Positions 25,506 to 41,007 are shown, numbered from the stretch's first letter. The stretch is 64,000 nucleotides of DNA from Babylonia areolata (GCF_041734735.1 NC_134907.1:9628638-9692637), one strand, 5' to 3'. The notes: generated by a model from the sequence alone, not told the origin. Numbers and translations: made by a program.

Positions 25506-26013
25506 TTTAGAGTTGACTTATCAAGATTTTGCGCATTATAAATATTATTATTAGTAGTAGTATTTTTATGTGTTGATCTATTATTTTTTATTTATCTATT
25601 TTATTTTATTTATTTATTTATTTTTTATTATTTCATTTTATTCATTTATTTTTTTTTTTTTTTTATTTCATTTTAATCATTTATTTGTTTATTTATTTAT
25701 TTCATTTTTTTCTCGAGGCCTGACTAAGCGCGTTGGGTTACGCTGCTGTCAGGCCTCTGCTTGGCAGATGTGGTGTAGCATATATGGTTTTGTCCGAACG
25801 CAGTGACGCCTCCTTGAGCTACTGATACTGATACACCCCAGTGTCAATGGAAGAAAACGCGACATGTGCTTTGGAAGGTTAAAATGGTGGAAGGAGAGAA
25901 GAAGTGAGCCCGGTCTTCCTATGCTCAGCCCTAGTCACATTGGACATGAATTCAATGCTCCGATGCTATTGCATATTTAGGTTTCTTCATGTGATATGTT
26001 TGATGAGTGTAAA

Positions 26014-26049
<36 letters not shown>

Positions 26050-29000
26050 ACAAGCGCTTGTGTGTGTGTGTGCGTAAATTTGTGCTCGAGTGTTTGGTTA
26101 CCTATGCACATGGGCTATGCATGTAAGTTTGTTTTTTTTAATTTCTTTCATTTTAGTGTTTTTAATGCATGTTTTAAACGCCAGCATTCACATTTAACTG
26201 CGCAACTAAGCAGGCTTTACATGGAAACATGTTTACAAATTTAATTATCGTTATCATTATTATCATTATTGATACTAACTCACTGTCATCAAAACACATA
26301 AAACAAAATTGTCCCAAATTCAGAGAGTGAAAATCAAAACTTTGAAAAAAAAAAAAAATTTTTTATTTATTTAATCAATAAAGGGAGGAAATCGTAACTC
26401 ACCTGGACTGTAGTGCATTGTTTAACCGAATGCCGTCAGCCACCCCACAGATCTGTATCAAGTCGTCGCGGTTCAACCGCAGTAAGTCAGCACCTGTCGT
26501 GAAAACATCACCCTCCGTCAGTCTCCCAACATTTCATGGTGTGACACAGATACACTCTTCTTCTTTTTCTGCGTTAGTGGGCTGCAACTCCCACGTTCAC
26601 TCGCATGTACACGAGTGGGCTTTTACATGCATGACCGTTTTTACCCCACCATGTAGGCAGCCATACTCCGCTTTCGGGGGTGTGCATGCTGGGTATGTTC
26701 TTGTTTCCATAACCCACCGAACGCTGACATGGATTACAGGATCTTTAACGTGCGTATTTGATTTTCTGCATGCATTTACACATGAAGGGGGTTCAGGCAC
26801 TAAGCAGGTCTGCCCAAATGTTGACCTGGGAGATCGTAAAAATCCCCACCCTTTACCCACCAGGCGCCGTCACCGTGATTCGAACCAAGGACCCTCAGAT
26901 TGAAAGTCCAACGCTTCAACCACTCGGCTATTGCGCCCGTCACTGATACACTCAACCCTTGGGTGTAAAATAAACACACACACACACAGAGACAATGCAA
27001 GCATACATGCACAAAACACACACACACACACAGACATGCACCCATACATGCACGCACATGTATACACACATGCTACATGTTCTAAGACACGATCAATTTA
27101 TGTTTGAAACAGTTCAAAAGTTTAATTAGGAACCCTATTGGCTCTCTGTTGGAATATCACCAATTTGTTGTTTTATTCATTATGTTTATATATATATATG
27201 AATTTTTTTGTTGTCGTTGTCAGATTGAGGGAGTGGAAAGAAAGTGACTGAATGAGGCAATGGCAACATGATGGAGAGGGTAGATTTTCTTCTTCTAAAA
27301 TCGCAACTGTGGATTGAATTTATACAAATGAACACACACACACACACACACACAAATGCGTAGTGAGTAAGGGAGTACCGACCTGAGAAATGTTGGAAAA
27401 CACGTGTGTAGTTGGAGAAGCGATGAAAGGTGAGCCAGCCCTGAACCTCCGCTGCCGTAGCCTCCGGGGAGAGGGGCTGTCAGCACAACAAAGCACCACG
27501 ACACGTTATCCAACACGTCTTTCATTACACACAACACACACCTTGACATATCATCAAACTTCTCTTACGTTACACACAACACATTATCCAACAACTCTTA
27601 CACTACACACAACACGTCATCCAACAGCTCTTACACTACACACAACACGTCATCCAACTGCTCTTACATTACACACAACACATCATCCAACTACTCTTAT
27701 ATTACACACAACACACACCTCAACATGTCACCCAACATCTCTTTTATCACACACAACACATCATCCAACAGCTCTTACACTGTACACAACACGTCATCCA
27801 ATGACTCTTTCATTACACACAACACGTTATCCAACAACTCTTACATTACACACAACACGTCATCCAACAGCTCTTATACTATACACATCATCCAATGACT
27901 CTTTCATTACACACAACACGTTATCCAACAACTCTTACATTACACACAACACGTCATCCAACAGCTCTCACACTGTACACAACACATCATCCAACGACTC
28001 TTACATTACGCACAACACGTTATCCAACAACTCTTACATTACACACAACACGTCATCCAACAGCTCTTATACTATACACAACACACCATCCAATGACTCT
28101 TACATTACACACAGCACGTTATCGAACAACTCTTACATTACACACAACACACACCTCGACACATCATCCAACATCTCTTATATTACACACTACACGTCAT
28201 CCAACAACTTACATTACACATCACACATCATCCAACACATCTTACATTACACATAACACTCACCTTGACACATCATCAGCCATCTCTTCCATTACACACT
28301 ACACGTCATCCAGCAACTCACACATTACACACAACACGTCGTCTAACAACTCTTCCATTACACACAACACACACCTCGACACATTATCCAACAACTCTTA
28401 CATTACAGACACGTCATCCAACAACTCTTGCATTACACACTACATGTCATCCCAACAACTCTCACATTACACACAACACACACCTCAACACGTCATCTAA
28501 CATCCCTCACATTACACACTACATGTCATCCCAACAACTCTTACATTACACACAAGTCATCAAGTTTGTAAGAGAGTGTATGTGTGTGTGACTGAAACCC
28601 GACTGAATGACACAGGAAACGAATGACAAGCGCCCAAACGGCAGCTGTCAGTCAGCTCTACCCAGGTAGGACAGCCGGTTGTGGAAATGACTATGTGTTT
28701 GTAAAACGCTTAGAGTTTGGTCTCCAACTGAGAATAGGCGCTGTATAATCACATCATCATCGTCCTCCAACAACTGTTACATCACACACGTCATCCAACA
28801 TCTCTTACATTACACACGTTATCCCATATCTTTTACATTACACAAAACATGATATACAACATTTCTTACATTACACACAACATGTCATCTAACATCTCTT
28901 ACATTAAATACGACATGTCATCCAGCAACTCTACATTACACATAACACATCATCAAACATCTCTTACATTACACACAACACGTTATCCCACATCTCTTAC

Positions 29001-31078
29001 ATGACACACAACACATTACCCAACATCTCTTTCATTAAACACAACACGTCATCAACCACCCCACCCTCACTTCATCAACAAACACACCACCAGAACAGCA
29101 AACAAACAAACAAACAAACAAACATACAGCCCCCACTCACCCCCACAAACGACTTGGAGTCCCCCCCTCCACCCCCGGCCGCCGACGCTGCCCCCCCAGC
29201 CACCAGGTGATGATGATGCTGCTGCTGCTGTTGATGCTGCAAGGGGGTGGAGTGGTGGGGCAGGGCGTGGTGGGGGTGCTGGGAGGATGGCGGCTGCTGC
29301 TGCTGCTGCGGTGTTGGGGGGTGGGCGTTGGGGGAGGAGGAGGAGGAAGGGGGCAGCTGCCTGGAGGGGGTGCCCACCTGGGAGGAGGAGCTGCCCCCAC
29401 CGCCCCCTGTGGCGGAATGGGGGGAGACGACGACCTGGTGGGGGGCCGCCCCCCCGCCCCCTCCACCGGCTGCCGTGGCTGTGGCTGGGCTGCACCTGTT
29501 TGGTTTTTGTGCGACATTGTGAGTGACGTTCGCACTGCGTTGTGTTTTGTTGAATTACTGAATCATTCTTTTTTTGTCACAACAGATTTCACTGTGCGAA
29601 ATTCAGGCTGCTCTCCCCAGGAACAGTGCGTTGCTACACTGAGAGAGTCACCCTTTTTTCTGCTTCTTTTTTTTTTTTTTTAACATGCATGCTTTTTATT
29701 TTTAAAAAAAATTAATATTTTATTTGTTTTCCTATCGAAGCAGATTTTTCTACAGAATTTTGCCATGGACAACCCTTTTGTTGCCATGGGTTCTTTTACG
29801 TACACAAAGAACATGTTGCACATGGGACCTCAGTTAATCATCTCATCCGAATGACTAACGTCCAAACTCAAAGAGGGGGAGAAAATACTGGCGACTGTAT
29901 TTCTCTCGCTTCCTAGGTGGACGCGTCACCTCTTGGCCATCACTCCACTGTTGTCTGTTACAAACGATTACTGTAAACAGAGATGCCACCCCCTGTCAAA
30001 TGTCTGTTGGAGCAATCAGGAAATTCGGTAGGAACATTTCTGAATTTGATAGGAAACACTCAGACTCCAAGCCACATCAGCGAACGGGCACAGACGCTGT
30101 GTTGACAGATTCACCCACGTTCTCTCTTTTTCTGGCAAACGATTAAGCTGATTGGTCCACTCAATGCTGTTTCAATGTAAGCATGCACACAATTAGCTGA
30201 GCATGATCACATGAGACCAAGGTTAGTAGTGTCTGCCCTGGCCTCGTAAACAAAGCATCTGGGTAATGTAACAAGAGGAAAGCATGTGACTATGCCACGT
30301 AGTCAAAAATGAACTCATTGGAACAATTTTGACCTAAGCGTAACGTCAGAACCAACTGGGATCGAGCGTCACAAAACACAGCGAAACAGTTGGCATCTCT
30401 GTGTAAACCATCTTTGGTTGAATGGGTTACAGCAAAATAAATTTCTTTTTTGTGTGTGTGCTCATGAAAATCAGGGTGGACGCTTTTAAGGTAGTTTACA
30501 GCAAAACAAATTTCTTTTTAGTGTGTGTGCTCATGAAAATCTGGGTGGACGCTTTCAAGGTAGTTTACAGCAAAACAAATTTCATTTTTGGGGCTCATGA
30601 AAATCAGGGTGGACGTTTTCAAGGTAGTTTACAGCAAAACAAATTTCTTTTTTGTGTGTGTGCTCATGAAAAACAGGGTGGATGCTTTCAAAGTAGTTTA
30701 CAGCAAAACAAATTTCTTTTTTGTGTGTGTGCTCATGAAAATCAGGGAGGGTGCTTTCAAGGTAGTTCACAGCAAAACAAATTTCTTTTTTGTGTGTGTG
30801 CTCATGAAAATCAGGGTGGATGCTTTCAAGGTAGTTTACAGCAAAACAAATTTCTTTTTTGTGTGTGTGCTCATGAAAATCAGGGTGGATGCTTTCAAGG
30901 TAGTTCACAGCAAAACAAATTTCTTTTTTGGGGCTCATGAAAATCATGGTGGGTGCTTTCAAGGTAGTTTACAGCAAAACATTTTGTTTTGTTCTGGCTC
31001 AAGACAAATGCTTGTCAACTGAAAAATAAGCGACGTGAAAACAAAAGCAATAAATGATACTCCCTGTCCTGATCCCTT

Positions 31079-31110
<32 letters not shown>

Positions 31111-31170
31111 AATCACACACACTCACACACACACACACACACACACACCAATCACACACACACACACACA

Positions 31171-31208
<38 letters not shown>

Positions 31209-31210
31209 AA

Positions 31211-31249
<39 letters not shown>

Positions 31250-32601
31250 AATCACCAGGTGTAAAAAATCAAAGTAAAAAACGTGTCCAGACCGCCACTG
31301 AAGGTTTAGTAGACTGGCGACTGTGGGATTTAAACAAGTGCTCTCAGATTCTCTCACTTCCTAGGCAGACGCATTGCCACAAGGCCAACACACAAATTAC
31401 AATAATAATAATAATAATGATAATAATAAACTTATTCATACAGCGCCTGATCAAATGTTTTGCTCTAAAAGCTTCAAACACTAGTTGCAATTCAAAAGAA
31501 AAAGAAAAAGAGAAAATTATATACATACACATATACACACATATCTATATAGTACATTATACATTTATATATGCACACACACATACACACACACACACAC
31601 ACGCACACACATACATATTTATCATATTATTATCACACACACACACACACATATATTTATCATATTATTATTATACTATCATTATAAATAAAAGAACAAA
31701 TTCAAGATAAACAAGACTAAGAAAAAAATATATAAATAAATAAAATGAAAAAAAAAAAAATACTGACGTGAGTTCTGAGAAGCTGGTGGCCAATGACGAT
31801 GAGGCGCTCTTCACACCAAAGGAATTCTGGGATAGAACCACCTGCTCCAACGGTACCTGGTAAAACTCGTATATCTCAGCAACCTTTGATTAATTAAAAT
31901 GCACAAACTCATTTTCATTCATAAACTGACATGCAACAACAGAACACTAACAGGCTCTGCAACTTTCAACTAATATCAGGCTGGGGTGTTGTTGCTGCTG
32001 CTATTGCTGTCATATTTAACTGTCATTTGATATAATACATTAATACAGACTTTTGTCCCCCATTATAAAGGATATTTGATTTCACGAAAAAGGAGTATGA
32101 AAGGTTATCAACCCTGATAAGGCACCGATTTTATTTGTTCTTTGTTAATTATGTATTTATTCATATACTTTTTTTTATTTATTCATTGGTTTATTTGTTT
32201 ATCAATTTATTTATTTATTTACCTAATCATTCATTCACTCATACGTCCATTTATACCCACGCGGTGTCATTTGATGCGTTTCATGTGATACTGTGTAATA
32301 ATTATCTGTCAGGATGGATTTAATGGAAAAGAATGTTATTTGCGAAGGGAAGGGAAAAAAGGATAACGTCACTGATTGTCAGAACAATACAAAACAAAAC
32401 AAATCAGTAAAAGGTTTCGTTTCATCAACAACAACAAAAAAAAAATCAGGTTGGGGAATCGGAGAGTTTCCTTTGAAAACTGGCCAGGGTTCAGGGGCTG
32501 TCCTGGGCCCCTGGTGGGGTGCAGAGGGGGGCACAGGGGGTGGGTGAGTGATGGGGAGGGCAAATCCCCCATGGCCAAAAACAAAATTACTGCTCTCCTC
32601 T

Positions 32602-32635
<34 letters not shown>

Positions 32636-32997
32636 TAGTAGTAGTAGTAGTAGTAGTCGTCTTCAGTTTAACGTCTTCCACTTTAAGTGATATTAGACGA
32701 AAAAAAAAAAAAAAAAAAAGGGGGGGGGTGGGGGTGGGGTGAGGTGCGGAGCGTGGAGGTGGGAACAGTATTGGGCAGAGGGTGATGAATGATGTGTGTG
32801 TATGTGTGTGTGCGCATATGTGTGTGTGTTGGGGGGGGGGGGGAAGATACAGAGCATTGGAAAAATTAAGACATTAAAAGGGGAGACATAGGCACAATAT
32901 AGAAGGAAACGCTAACATCAAACAACTGTAACAATTATAACAAATGTCCAATTGGACTATGCAGCAAACTTTCTGCAATAGCAGATAACATCTTGAA

Positions 32998-33041
<44 letters not shown>

Positions 33042-36000
33042 TGTGTGTGTGTGGTGCTTTCAAGGAAAATGTACTCAGCACACAAGTTTGCACAATACCA
33101 GTAATGAATATTTAACTGACCATCTGGTCTCTACAGCTGTATAGTCTCTGTTCCAATGACAGGAAAGAAGTGGGGAAGGGGGAGAGGACTTGAGGGAGGA
33201 AAGGGTGGGTGTGGGACTGGTCACATCACTTTCAGCACTCAGCGAGTCTCAGCTAGAGCTTGCAGGTCAGTGATTTGGCTCAATGCCAAGGTTGCCACAA
33301 CCATTCCCACCCCCTCCCCTCACTTACCATTGGTGATGGAGACTCACAGAGAGGGAGGGGGATGGCCATACAACTCTCAGCCAATTATTAAAGTGAAGTT
33401 TGCAGAAGGGGGAGGGGAGGTTGTGGGGGAAGGGTGGGGGGTGCTGTAGGGGATATTTTTTTTCCTCCAAAAAAAAAAAGGAAAGTTTTTCCTCTGAAAT
33501 CGACTGCTCTTCAGCTGAAAATAGTGGATCCGCTGAGAGTTCCCCAGCCTGTAATTCATATGCACATTATGCAAATTTGTTTTCAGTTTTAGTTTCAGCT
33601 CCAGTTCCTAAAGGAGGAGTCAATGCATTATTTGTATTTGTATTTTCTTTTTATCACAACAGATCTCTCTGTGTGGAATTCGGGCTGCCCTCCCCAGGGA
33701 GAGCGCGTCAATACACTACAGCGCCACCCATTTATTTGGTATTTTTTCCTGCATGCAGTTTTATTTGTTTTTCCTATCGAAAAGGATTTTTCTACAGAAT
33801 TTTGCCAGGAACAACCCTTTTGCTGCCGTGGGTTCTTTTACGTGCACTAAGTGCATGCTGCACAAATCCACACACCCTACACCACATCTGCTAGGCAGAT
33901 GCCTGACCAGCAGCCTAACCCAATGCACTTAGGCTTCAAGTGCATGCATAAACATTTGTGTACCTATCAGAGTGGATTTCTTCTACAGAATTTTTCCAGA
34001 GGACAACACTCTCACTGCCATGTGTTATTTTTCAGTGCGCCAAGCGCATGCTGCACCTGGGGCCTTGGTGGTTTAAAGCCTGAACCGGACTATAAATGGC
34101 GGGCGATTTGAATCAAGCCAGTTTCTCAACAGAGTCTAACACTGTGACGTCGGTGAAGGTTTATTCAAAATAAAAGCCTAATAAAGCTACGGTTTGGCTT
34201 CATTTATGGCAGAGAGCGAGATTTGCCTAGCAGCTTCCAATCTAGACCTGAATTGACTTTGGAAAGTACAAAATGTGTCAGCTACACGTAATACAAAATT
34301 TGAATGCAGAGAAAAGGGGCGGAGCTAGAGCCGTTTGTGTTTGCGCTAGACGTGTCTGTCAGATAAAAATAGCACCAGCACGTGGTACTGTCCGGTGAGA
34401 ATTGGAAAGCATGCAGACAGCCCCTCGACGTTGGCAACCGTAAACGACCACATTGTGTGGCAGGAGTACACGGATATCTTTCTCCGCTAACAGTGAGTCG
34501 GTCTTTGTTTTGCTTTCACCTCCCACATGTTTACATTTCTACCAGACACGTGCTCTCGCTTTTTATAGATAAACTCCGCCCCTTTCCCTTTTATGGATAG
34601 GCTCTAGTGCGCATGCGCAACCGAAACCTTGCTCTCGGGAGTTAAGACTTTAACATCGCATCCGAATGACTAGACGCTCAGTTCGATTTTCCAATCAAAC
34701 TTGGGAGAAAGGGCTGAGCAGGATTCAAACCCAGACCCCCCCACAGACTCTGTATTGGTAGATGAGTGTCTTAACCATCCTGGCTGCGTATCTGTTTCAT
34801 CCATAAACTGACATGCAACCATGCTAACTGGCTCACACAGACGAGACAGATGGAGGCGAAATATTCTTCTTGTTGATGCTTATAGTCCAGCCGACCGCAC
34901 AGGGCCATATCAGGACTGTTGAACCATACAAATGCTGCACCGTGTCAACACAAAACTGTCACATTTACAACAACAAAAAAATACAAAGAGAAACCCACAA
35001 AACACAGCCCATGACACAGTATCCCAACCATCATGGCAATTAACACTAGGCCATGCTGAGGACGCCAGCCATTCCGCTTAATTATCATCCCCAGATTACA
35101 AAAAAATCATAAAAAAGTTAAAAAAAAACAATACTTCAAAGCCAAACAAAAAATACATAAAAAAGGCCATACAGGCAAATAACACTGCAGAATGGGCAGC
35201 TAGTGCCCATCCCACTGTTTACATCTCACTACCTAATCGCCAGAGCAAAACAGCACAGATAATACAGAGTAGACTGCAGAAAAGAGAAAAAAAGTGTCAA
35301 GGCTTGCTCAATAAAAAGAAAAGGGAATGGACTGGGAAGGCAGCAAAAGACGACAACCGTGAAGGAAGAAAAAAGGCAGAAAAAAAGAGAGTGACAGCAA
35401 AGAGAGAACTTCTAGCACAGAATTTCCAGAAATCGAGTCAAACGACAGGATACAGACCACCTATAAATAGGTACCGGCAGTCAAAATTTTAAAATAGAAA
35501 AAATGATTTGTAATACATTGCATTAAATACTACTTTAAAAAATAGACAAAACACAAAAAGAATGAAGTCTCTACCTTTCTTAGTTTCTGAGTTACGGCCG
35601 TTTTAAGATGACATGTCCTGACGAACTTGGTAAATTTAGATTTTCCTCAAGTTCAGTGATACCTGAATAGCATGATTATTATCACAGCAGCCCCATCTTA
35701 TTACTTTTCAAGAGTACATAACATATAAAACAAGAAAAAAGAAAAAACAAATCCATTACACAGAAAGTTTTTATTTTACAGAGCTTCAAATTTGACAAAA
35801 ATGCCGATTTCGTATGTCCAAAATACCCTGATAAGGCAATTTTAGAGGACAGCCACACAAAAACTATACATTGGAAACAGCTGAAATCTATGATTTGGAC
35901 CCCATACAACATAGTGATATTGCTTATTTTTTTCTGTACAGTTAACTTGATTCAGAAATGAATAATTGGCCTTTAAAAATGGGTTTTCCCTTAATTTGTG

Positions 36001-39000
36001 CGATGGAAAAAGTGACGTCACAAGGTGTTGAACTTAAAAACAGCTCTAACTCAAAAACTATTTGATGGATTTGCTTCAAATTTTGCATGAGTGTTAAGAA
36101 TGTTACAAGAAACAATTCTATTCAAAACAGTAATATACAAACATCAAACCAGCAATTTTGGTTTATCCATATGATGAAAATGAATATGTCTGAGGTACAA
36201 GAAATCTGAAATCAGTGCATCAAAACAAAAGAAAAAGTCCATTATATTTCTTTAAATACTAACAACTTGTCAGTACTGCTTTATGTGTTTCTAAACTGTT
36301 TCCATAACAATAACATGAAAAAATGACTCAAAAGAAAAAAAAAAAGAAAAAAAAAAGGTTTAGTGGTGTTGGAGGGTGGTTTGTGACATGTCACTGACTG
36401 TCAACAAGATTTATGCATATCTCTGTTTGTACAGCAAGTACATCTTCCTCAGTTTGTCGTGTTCAGGAACAGACCACACTCTGCCATTCTGCGTTGTAAC
36501 CTCAAAACCAGAAGAGAACACAAACATTGCAGAAATACTGTCATCTTCTGGCTTATGTGGCCACACATATGTGTTGTTGGCAACTGTACATTTGCGTAGA
36601 AAGTTCACCCTAGCCTGGTCTGGTCTGAAAATTTCAGCGACACTTCCGACATGAAAATCATTGTCATAGAAGACAGCCACATTTTCTCCAATTCTGGTGA
36701 AAACAAAATCCTCAAAAGTGGTTTCCTCTTCAGCTTCGTCACTGGATTCTGAAGACAGGTCATGGTCTGTATCAACATCCATTGGCTCTGAAAAAAAATC
36801 ATTTGATCTGATGCAGATATTTTACAAGTTCACAAAACACAATGCAGCTAAATCACAACATGTTCAAATACTGGTTTATGATAGGATGTGGAATACTATA
36901 GTATATTTCACAAATAACAGTATAAAAAAACAAGAAAATGGAAATGTGTAAGTGTGGAATACACAATATCCTGTATGAGTTTACCACAGTGTTTATTTCT
37001 CAACCCACAAGTTTCTCCCAGGAAAAAAGTTTGAAAACCATAGGGACTTCACAGTATGATTAAAAAAAAAAAAGAAAAGAAAAAAAAAGCAAACGAAGAA
37101 AAGTTTACCCAGAAAATAAATATCACCCAATCATCAAGGAACAATGCAAGCACAATTTGCAGGGCAAATACTAACCCCCCACTCCTTCCCCCCTTTACCC
37201 GCACCCCCTCACTAAGTAAAACATACCAGCAAAATGGTCTTCATCGCCCAGGAGCTGGTGGTCACCCTCTCGTCCAAACTGAAGTGGCTCAGCCAGTTGT
37301 TTATCTGCTTCTGCTTGTCCTGCAGCTGCTGCAAAGTATCACCACAAAATATTTGTACTAAATTTTTGCTGATCTGAGTTTGGAGTATAAAAAAAAATAA
37401 ATAAATAAAATTTTTTAAAAACCAAAGAAACACAACATAACTCTGAACAGTTTTCTTTTCTCCATTCCCATTCTTAACAGTAAAGGTGACTGATCATAAA
37501 GAGAATAATATGGGCGTTCCTTGATAAGTTTAATTTATAACAAATTTCTTTATTTTCAACTTCAGTTGTTTTACATTAAAACTTAATGACGGTTATTTCT
37601 ATGTTGTTTGTAGATATTTTCATGTTAATAATCTGATAATGGCAAATCATAAAAGGAAATATAGATGCATAATCTGAAAAAATATAAGAAAATGTTACAA
37701 ACAAATGAAAAATAGATCTATGGAGGGAAAAGATTACCTTCAGTGGCACCTTGTCGTAGAAATCTCTTCAGATTCTCCATCAGTCTGGCAACACTGGGAA
37801 CTGATGTTTTCAGATGGGGTGATTTGTGACCCAGAACAGTTTTCTGGTAGTTCATCTGCACCTGAAGAGCTGCTCTTTTGTCTTTCTGGAGGGCGAACCT
37901 TCTGACAAGACGATCTACATCTTCCGGAGTCTGACAAGGTCCTCCATGTTCCATCAGTCTGACAGTGATGTCATTTTTTTTCTGGATCACTGCTTCCTTT
38001 TTCCTGTCATGCTGCTGTTTGTTTTGTTCCAGGATAAGTCTTTTCTGAGCAACAACATCACGCTCTTCCTGACGGTGGCGTTTTCGCCAATTCTCTGCCT
38101 TCTTTGCAGACAGCTGAAGCAGGTGTTCTTGCTCTGCAGTGGACTTTGTCTGAAACCATGTGCTCATGGTTCGGTTTCGAACAAGCATGTTCATGGTTGT
38201 GTGGTGGTGACAAGCTGCATTCCTCCGTTTGTAGATGGAAAGATCAAGGTCTCCAAAACAAGCCTCACCAAGCAAGTTAGTTATGTGTGAGTGGGCCAGT
38301 TTTTCTCTTTTTGCACTATCTTGGACATCATGGTACTGACCTCCTGGCAGGAATTCTTGCAGCTGCTGGTTGATGACTGTCACCAGTTGTCCACACAAAG
38401 GCTGAAGAATCCTTATTGTTGACTGTTTTGCCACATCATCTACCTGCATTGCAGCATCAAATGGTGCGCAGTTTGGACGGTCACGGCCGAAAAGGATAGG
38501 TAGATGTGCATCAAACATGGTGGTGGCATCATTTTCCCATTCCTCCAGCTGTTGTTTCATTGCCACAACATGTAGATGGAAGTCCAGGTAATGGACACCT
38601 GAACCAAGTATTTCCCAGTATGGACCTGTGACTCTGTAAAAGATAAGAGCCAAGGCCAGGACATAGGGTGCCAACTGGTCACTCAGTGCATCTAACAGCA
38701 CACTCTCAAGTTTACTGTTTTTTTCTGGAAGATACTCTTCCAGGAACGTGATGATGTCAGTCCTGTGAAAATGAAGAGCAGCAGCAGCTTCAAAAAGATT
38801 ATTGAAACGATTTGCTCTGAAGCTGGAGATGATGGAGGGTTTCTGGTTCAACACGCAGAATGCAGACCATCCATCTCTGCATCCACTTTTCTCATCACCC
38901 CTTGGTCCCAGCACTTCACACGCCATTCTTATATAGCGGACAACTGCAGATTCTGGGGTTTTGAAAGTGCAGAACTTTGGTTCGCAGTCCCGTCCCAGGC

Positions 39001-40920
39001 GTTGTTCACCCCTTTCTTCTTGAATAGTTTTGCATGCAGTGTTTGTTTTTGCACTTAACCCAAGAAGAAAGTGGGCATTGCAGCCAAGAAATTCAATCGA
39101 CTCCTCCGTTCCTAATGTGGCTTGCACCACCTCATTCAAGTCTTTCTTGAATTTCTTCATTACTGCAGCCCTGTCTGTCATCACACCTGCCAGGTTCTGC
39201 AGTATACGGTGGAAATGTTGTTGTTTGTCTTCCTCTCCAAAGACTTCTGACAGTTCTTGGAGAAGTGTCAATGTTGTCTCAACCAAAGTTGCTGAATTTT
39301 CTGTTGCCACTGTCGTGAAGCCGCAAGACAAGGATTCTTCTGCTGCCTTTATTTGATATCCAATCCATTTTTTTTTATCGCGGCTGGTTCCATCAATATG
39401 TATGTCATATTGACCAGTGGACATTGCTTCAGCGACCTGCACTTTAGCTAAAACATGTCCCTGGTCAGCATACCGGCGAACTGTCCTTTCAGATGGCAGG
39501 TCCTCTCTCTTGATGTCCACACTGAAAAGATGTTTGGCCACTGACTGAATAACCAGAGGACAGTTTTCAGCTGACACTTGAAGGGACAACAGAGCGATTG
39601 TTGTTTTCTTCACCTCATCTGAAAATTCTTTGTGATTCCCTTCTTTCAGTGTTTGTACAGTTGGTGGAGGCTGATTTGCCAGAAGATCAATGGCTGTTTG
39701 ATGTTCTTGTACACTTTCTTGAAGCTGAGCTTGTAGTCTGTTTCTTTCTCTCCGAAGATTTGAGACCTTTGTCTGCTCAAGCTTGAGTTTCTGCTTCACT
39801 CTCTTTATTTGGCGTTCACAACTTCCCACTTGATGAGCTTCAAGTTCTGCTTCTTTCTTCTTCAGATGTCGCTCTTTTCTTTTTAGTCTTTTATAAAAAT
39901 TTGTACCACGAATTTCTTTGATGGTATTCTGAGCCTGTTTCAAGCACTGAAAAAGATTTTGTTTCTCATTCTGCAAGTCAGCGTTTTGTTTTTGTAGATC
40001 TGAAGTTTCAATTGCAGCTGTTCTTATGATAGAACTGTTCTTAATGCACTGTTCTTTCAGAACTCCATTTTTTTCCTTCTCTGCCTCAAGTTCATTTTCC
40101 ATTGCTTGCATGTCCCTCCTTAAAGCTGCAAGTGTTGTTTTCATTGCAGATAGAGCTCTGACATCATTGGTGAATTGTACTGGTGCTCGAACTACAGCTG
40201 TGGGGACATCAACTTGATCAAGTTCAAAAGAAGCTGACAGAAACAGATCTATGTTCTGCTGTCCATTTGGTCGCTTCACACTTTTCATCAGGGATGTGTA
40301 CCTATCCTTGCACTTTTTCAGTCTTGTTGTCAACTGCCTTTCTGACAATTCTAGTATGTTTGCTCCAAGGTTTTCAAGTGCCTTTCTGCATTCAATGAAC
40401 CAAGATCTTGTATGGATCTGATAAAAATGAAGAAGATCCACCACCAGACCATTTGTTAGTTCAAGTTTGCCTGTAAAAGTCTTCAGCAGTTCAGGGTTGA
40501 TGAGGTGTTGCTTGAAAATCTGGTGTTTCAGCAAATGAGGTCCAACATTTCTTTCTTTGAGGCAGGCACCAATATCTGTGGACAGGAATGCCTCCAGGTC
40601 ACCACCACCTTCTTTCACCCGTTTTCCTTCCTTGACCACTGCCTCTACTTCACCATGCAAACTTTTTCCTTGTAAAAGGTCATTTTCTGTAACTTTGCTG
40701 TACAGTTCACCTATTTCTGCCCAAGTTTTCTTGCTCTCAGTTCTGAGTAACTCAAGCTGCAGCAGTAACCTGGCTGTAAGTGGCATAGGAACCAGCTTTG
40801 GTGGCCGTCCACGTCCAGATGCAGCGAGTACTGCTCCCATGCGTTGAAGAGTGTCATCATCTGGTCAAAATCAAAACATATTAGTTTCCTGAAGACAGTT
40901 CAATATGTGCTGCCTGGAAT

Positions 40921-41007
<87 letters not shown>

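Noticed and set aside
27390-28591. Long Thr/His-rich open frames (288 and 201 codons)
   Set aside because: They arise from the 33-bp satellite period. The first also overlaps exon N on the wrong strand.
29067-29683. Alternative Pro/Arg- or Gly/Trp-rich frames across exon M
   Set aside because: Only the Gln/Gly/His frame joins exons L and N in phase; the others are GC-rich shadows.
30422-31022. Open frames over the 69-bp array
   Set aside because: Again a repeat effect, open on both strands at once.
35304-35492. Lys/Arg-rich 62-codon plus-strand frame
   Set aside because: A-rich DNA with no homology or splice context; it crosses the candidate transposon end.
39030-40847. Plus-strand frames opposite nested gene exon 2
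   Set aside because: Antisense shadows of the 1,040-codon frame.
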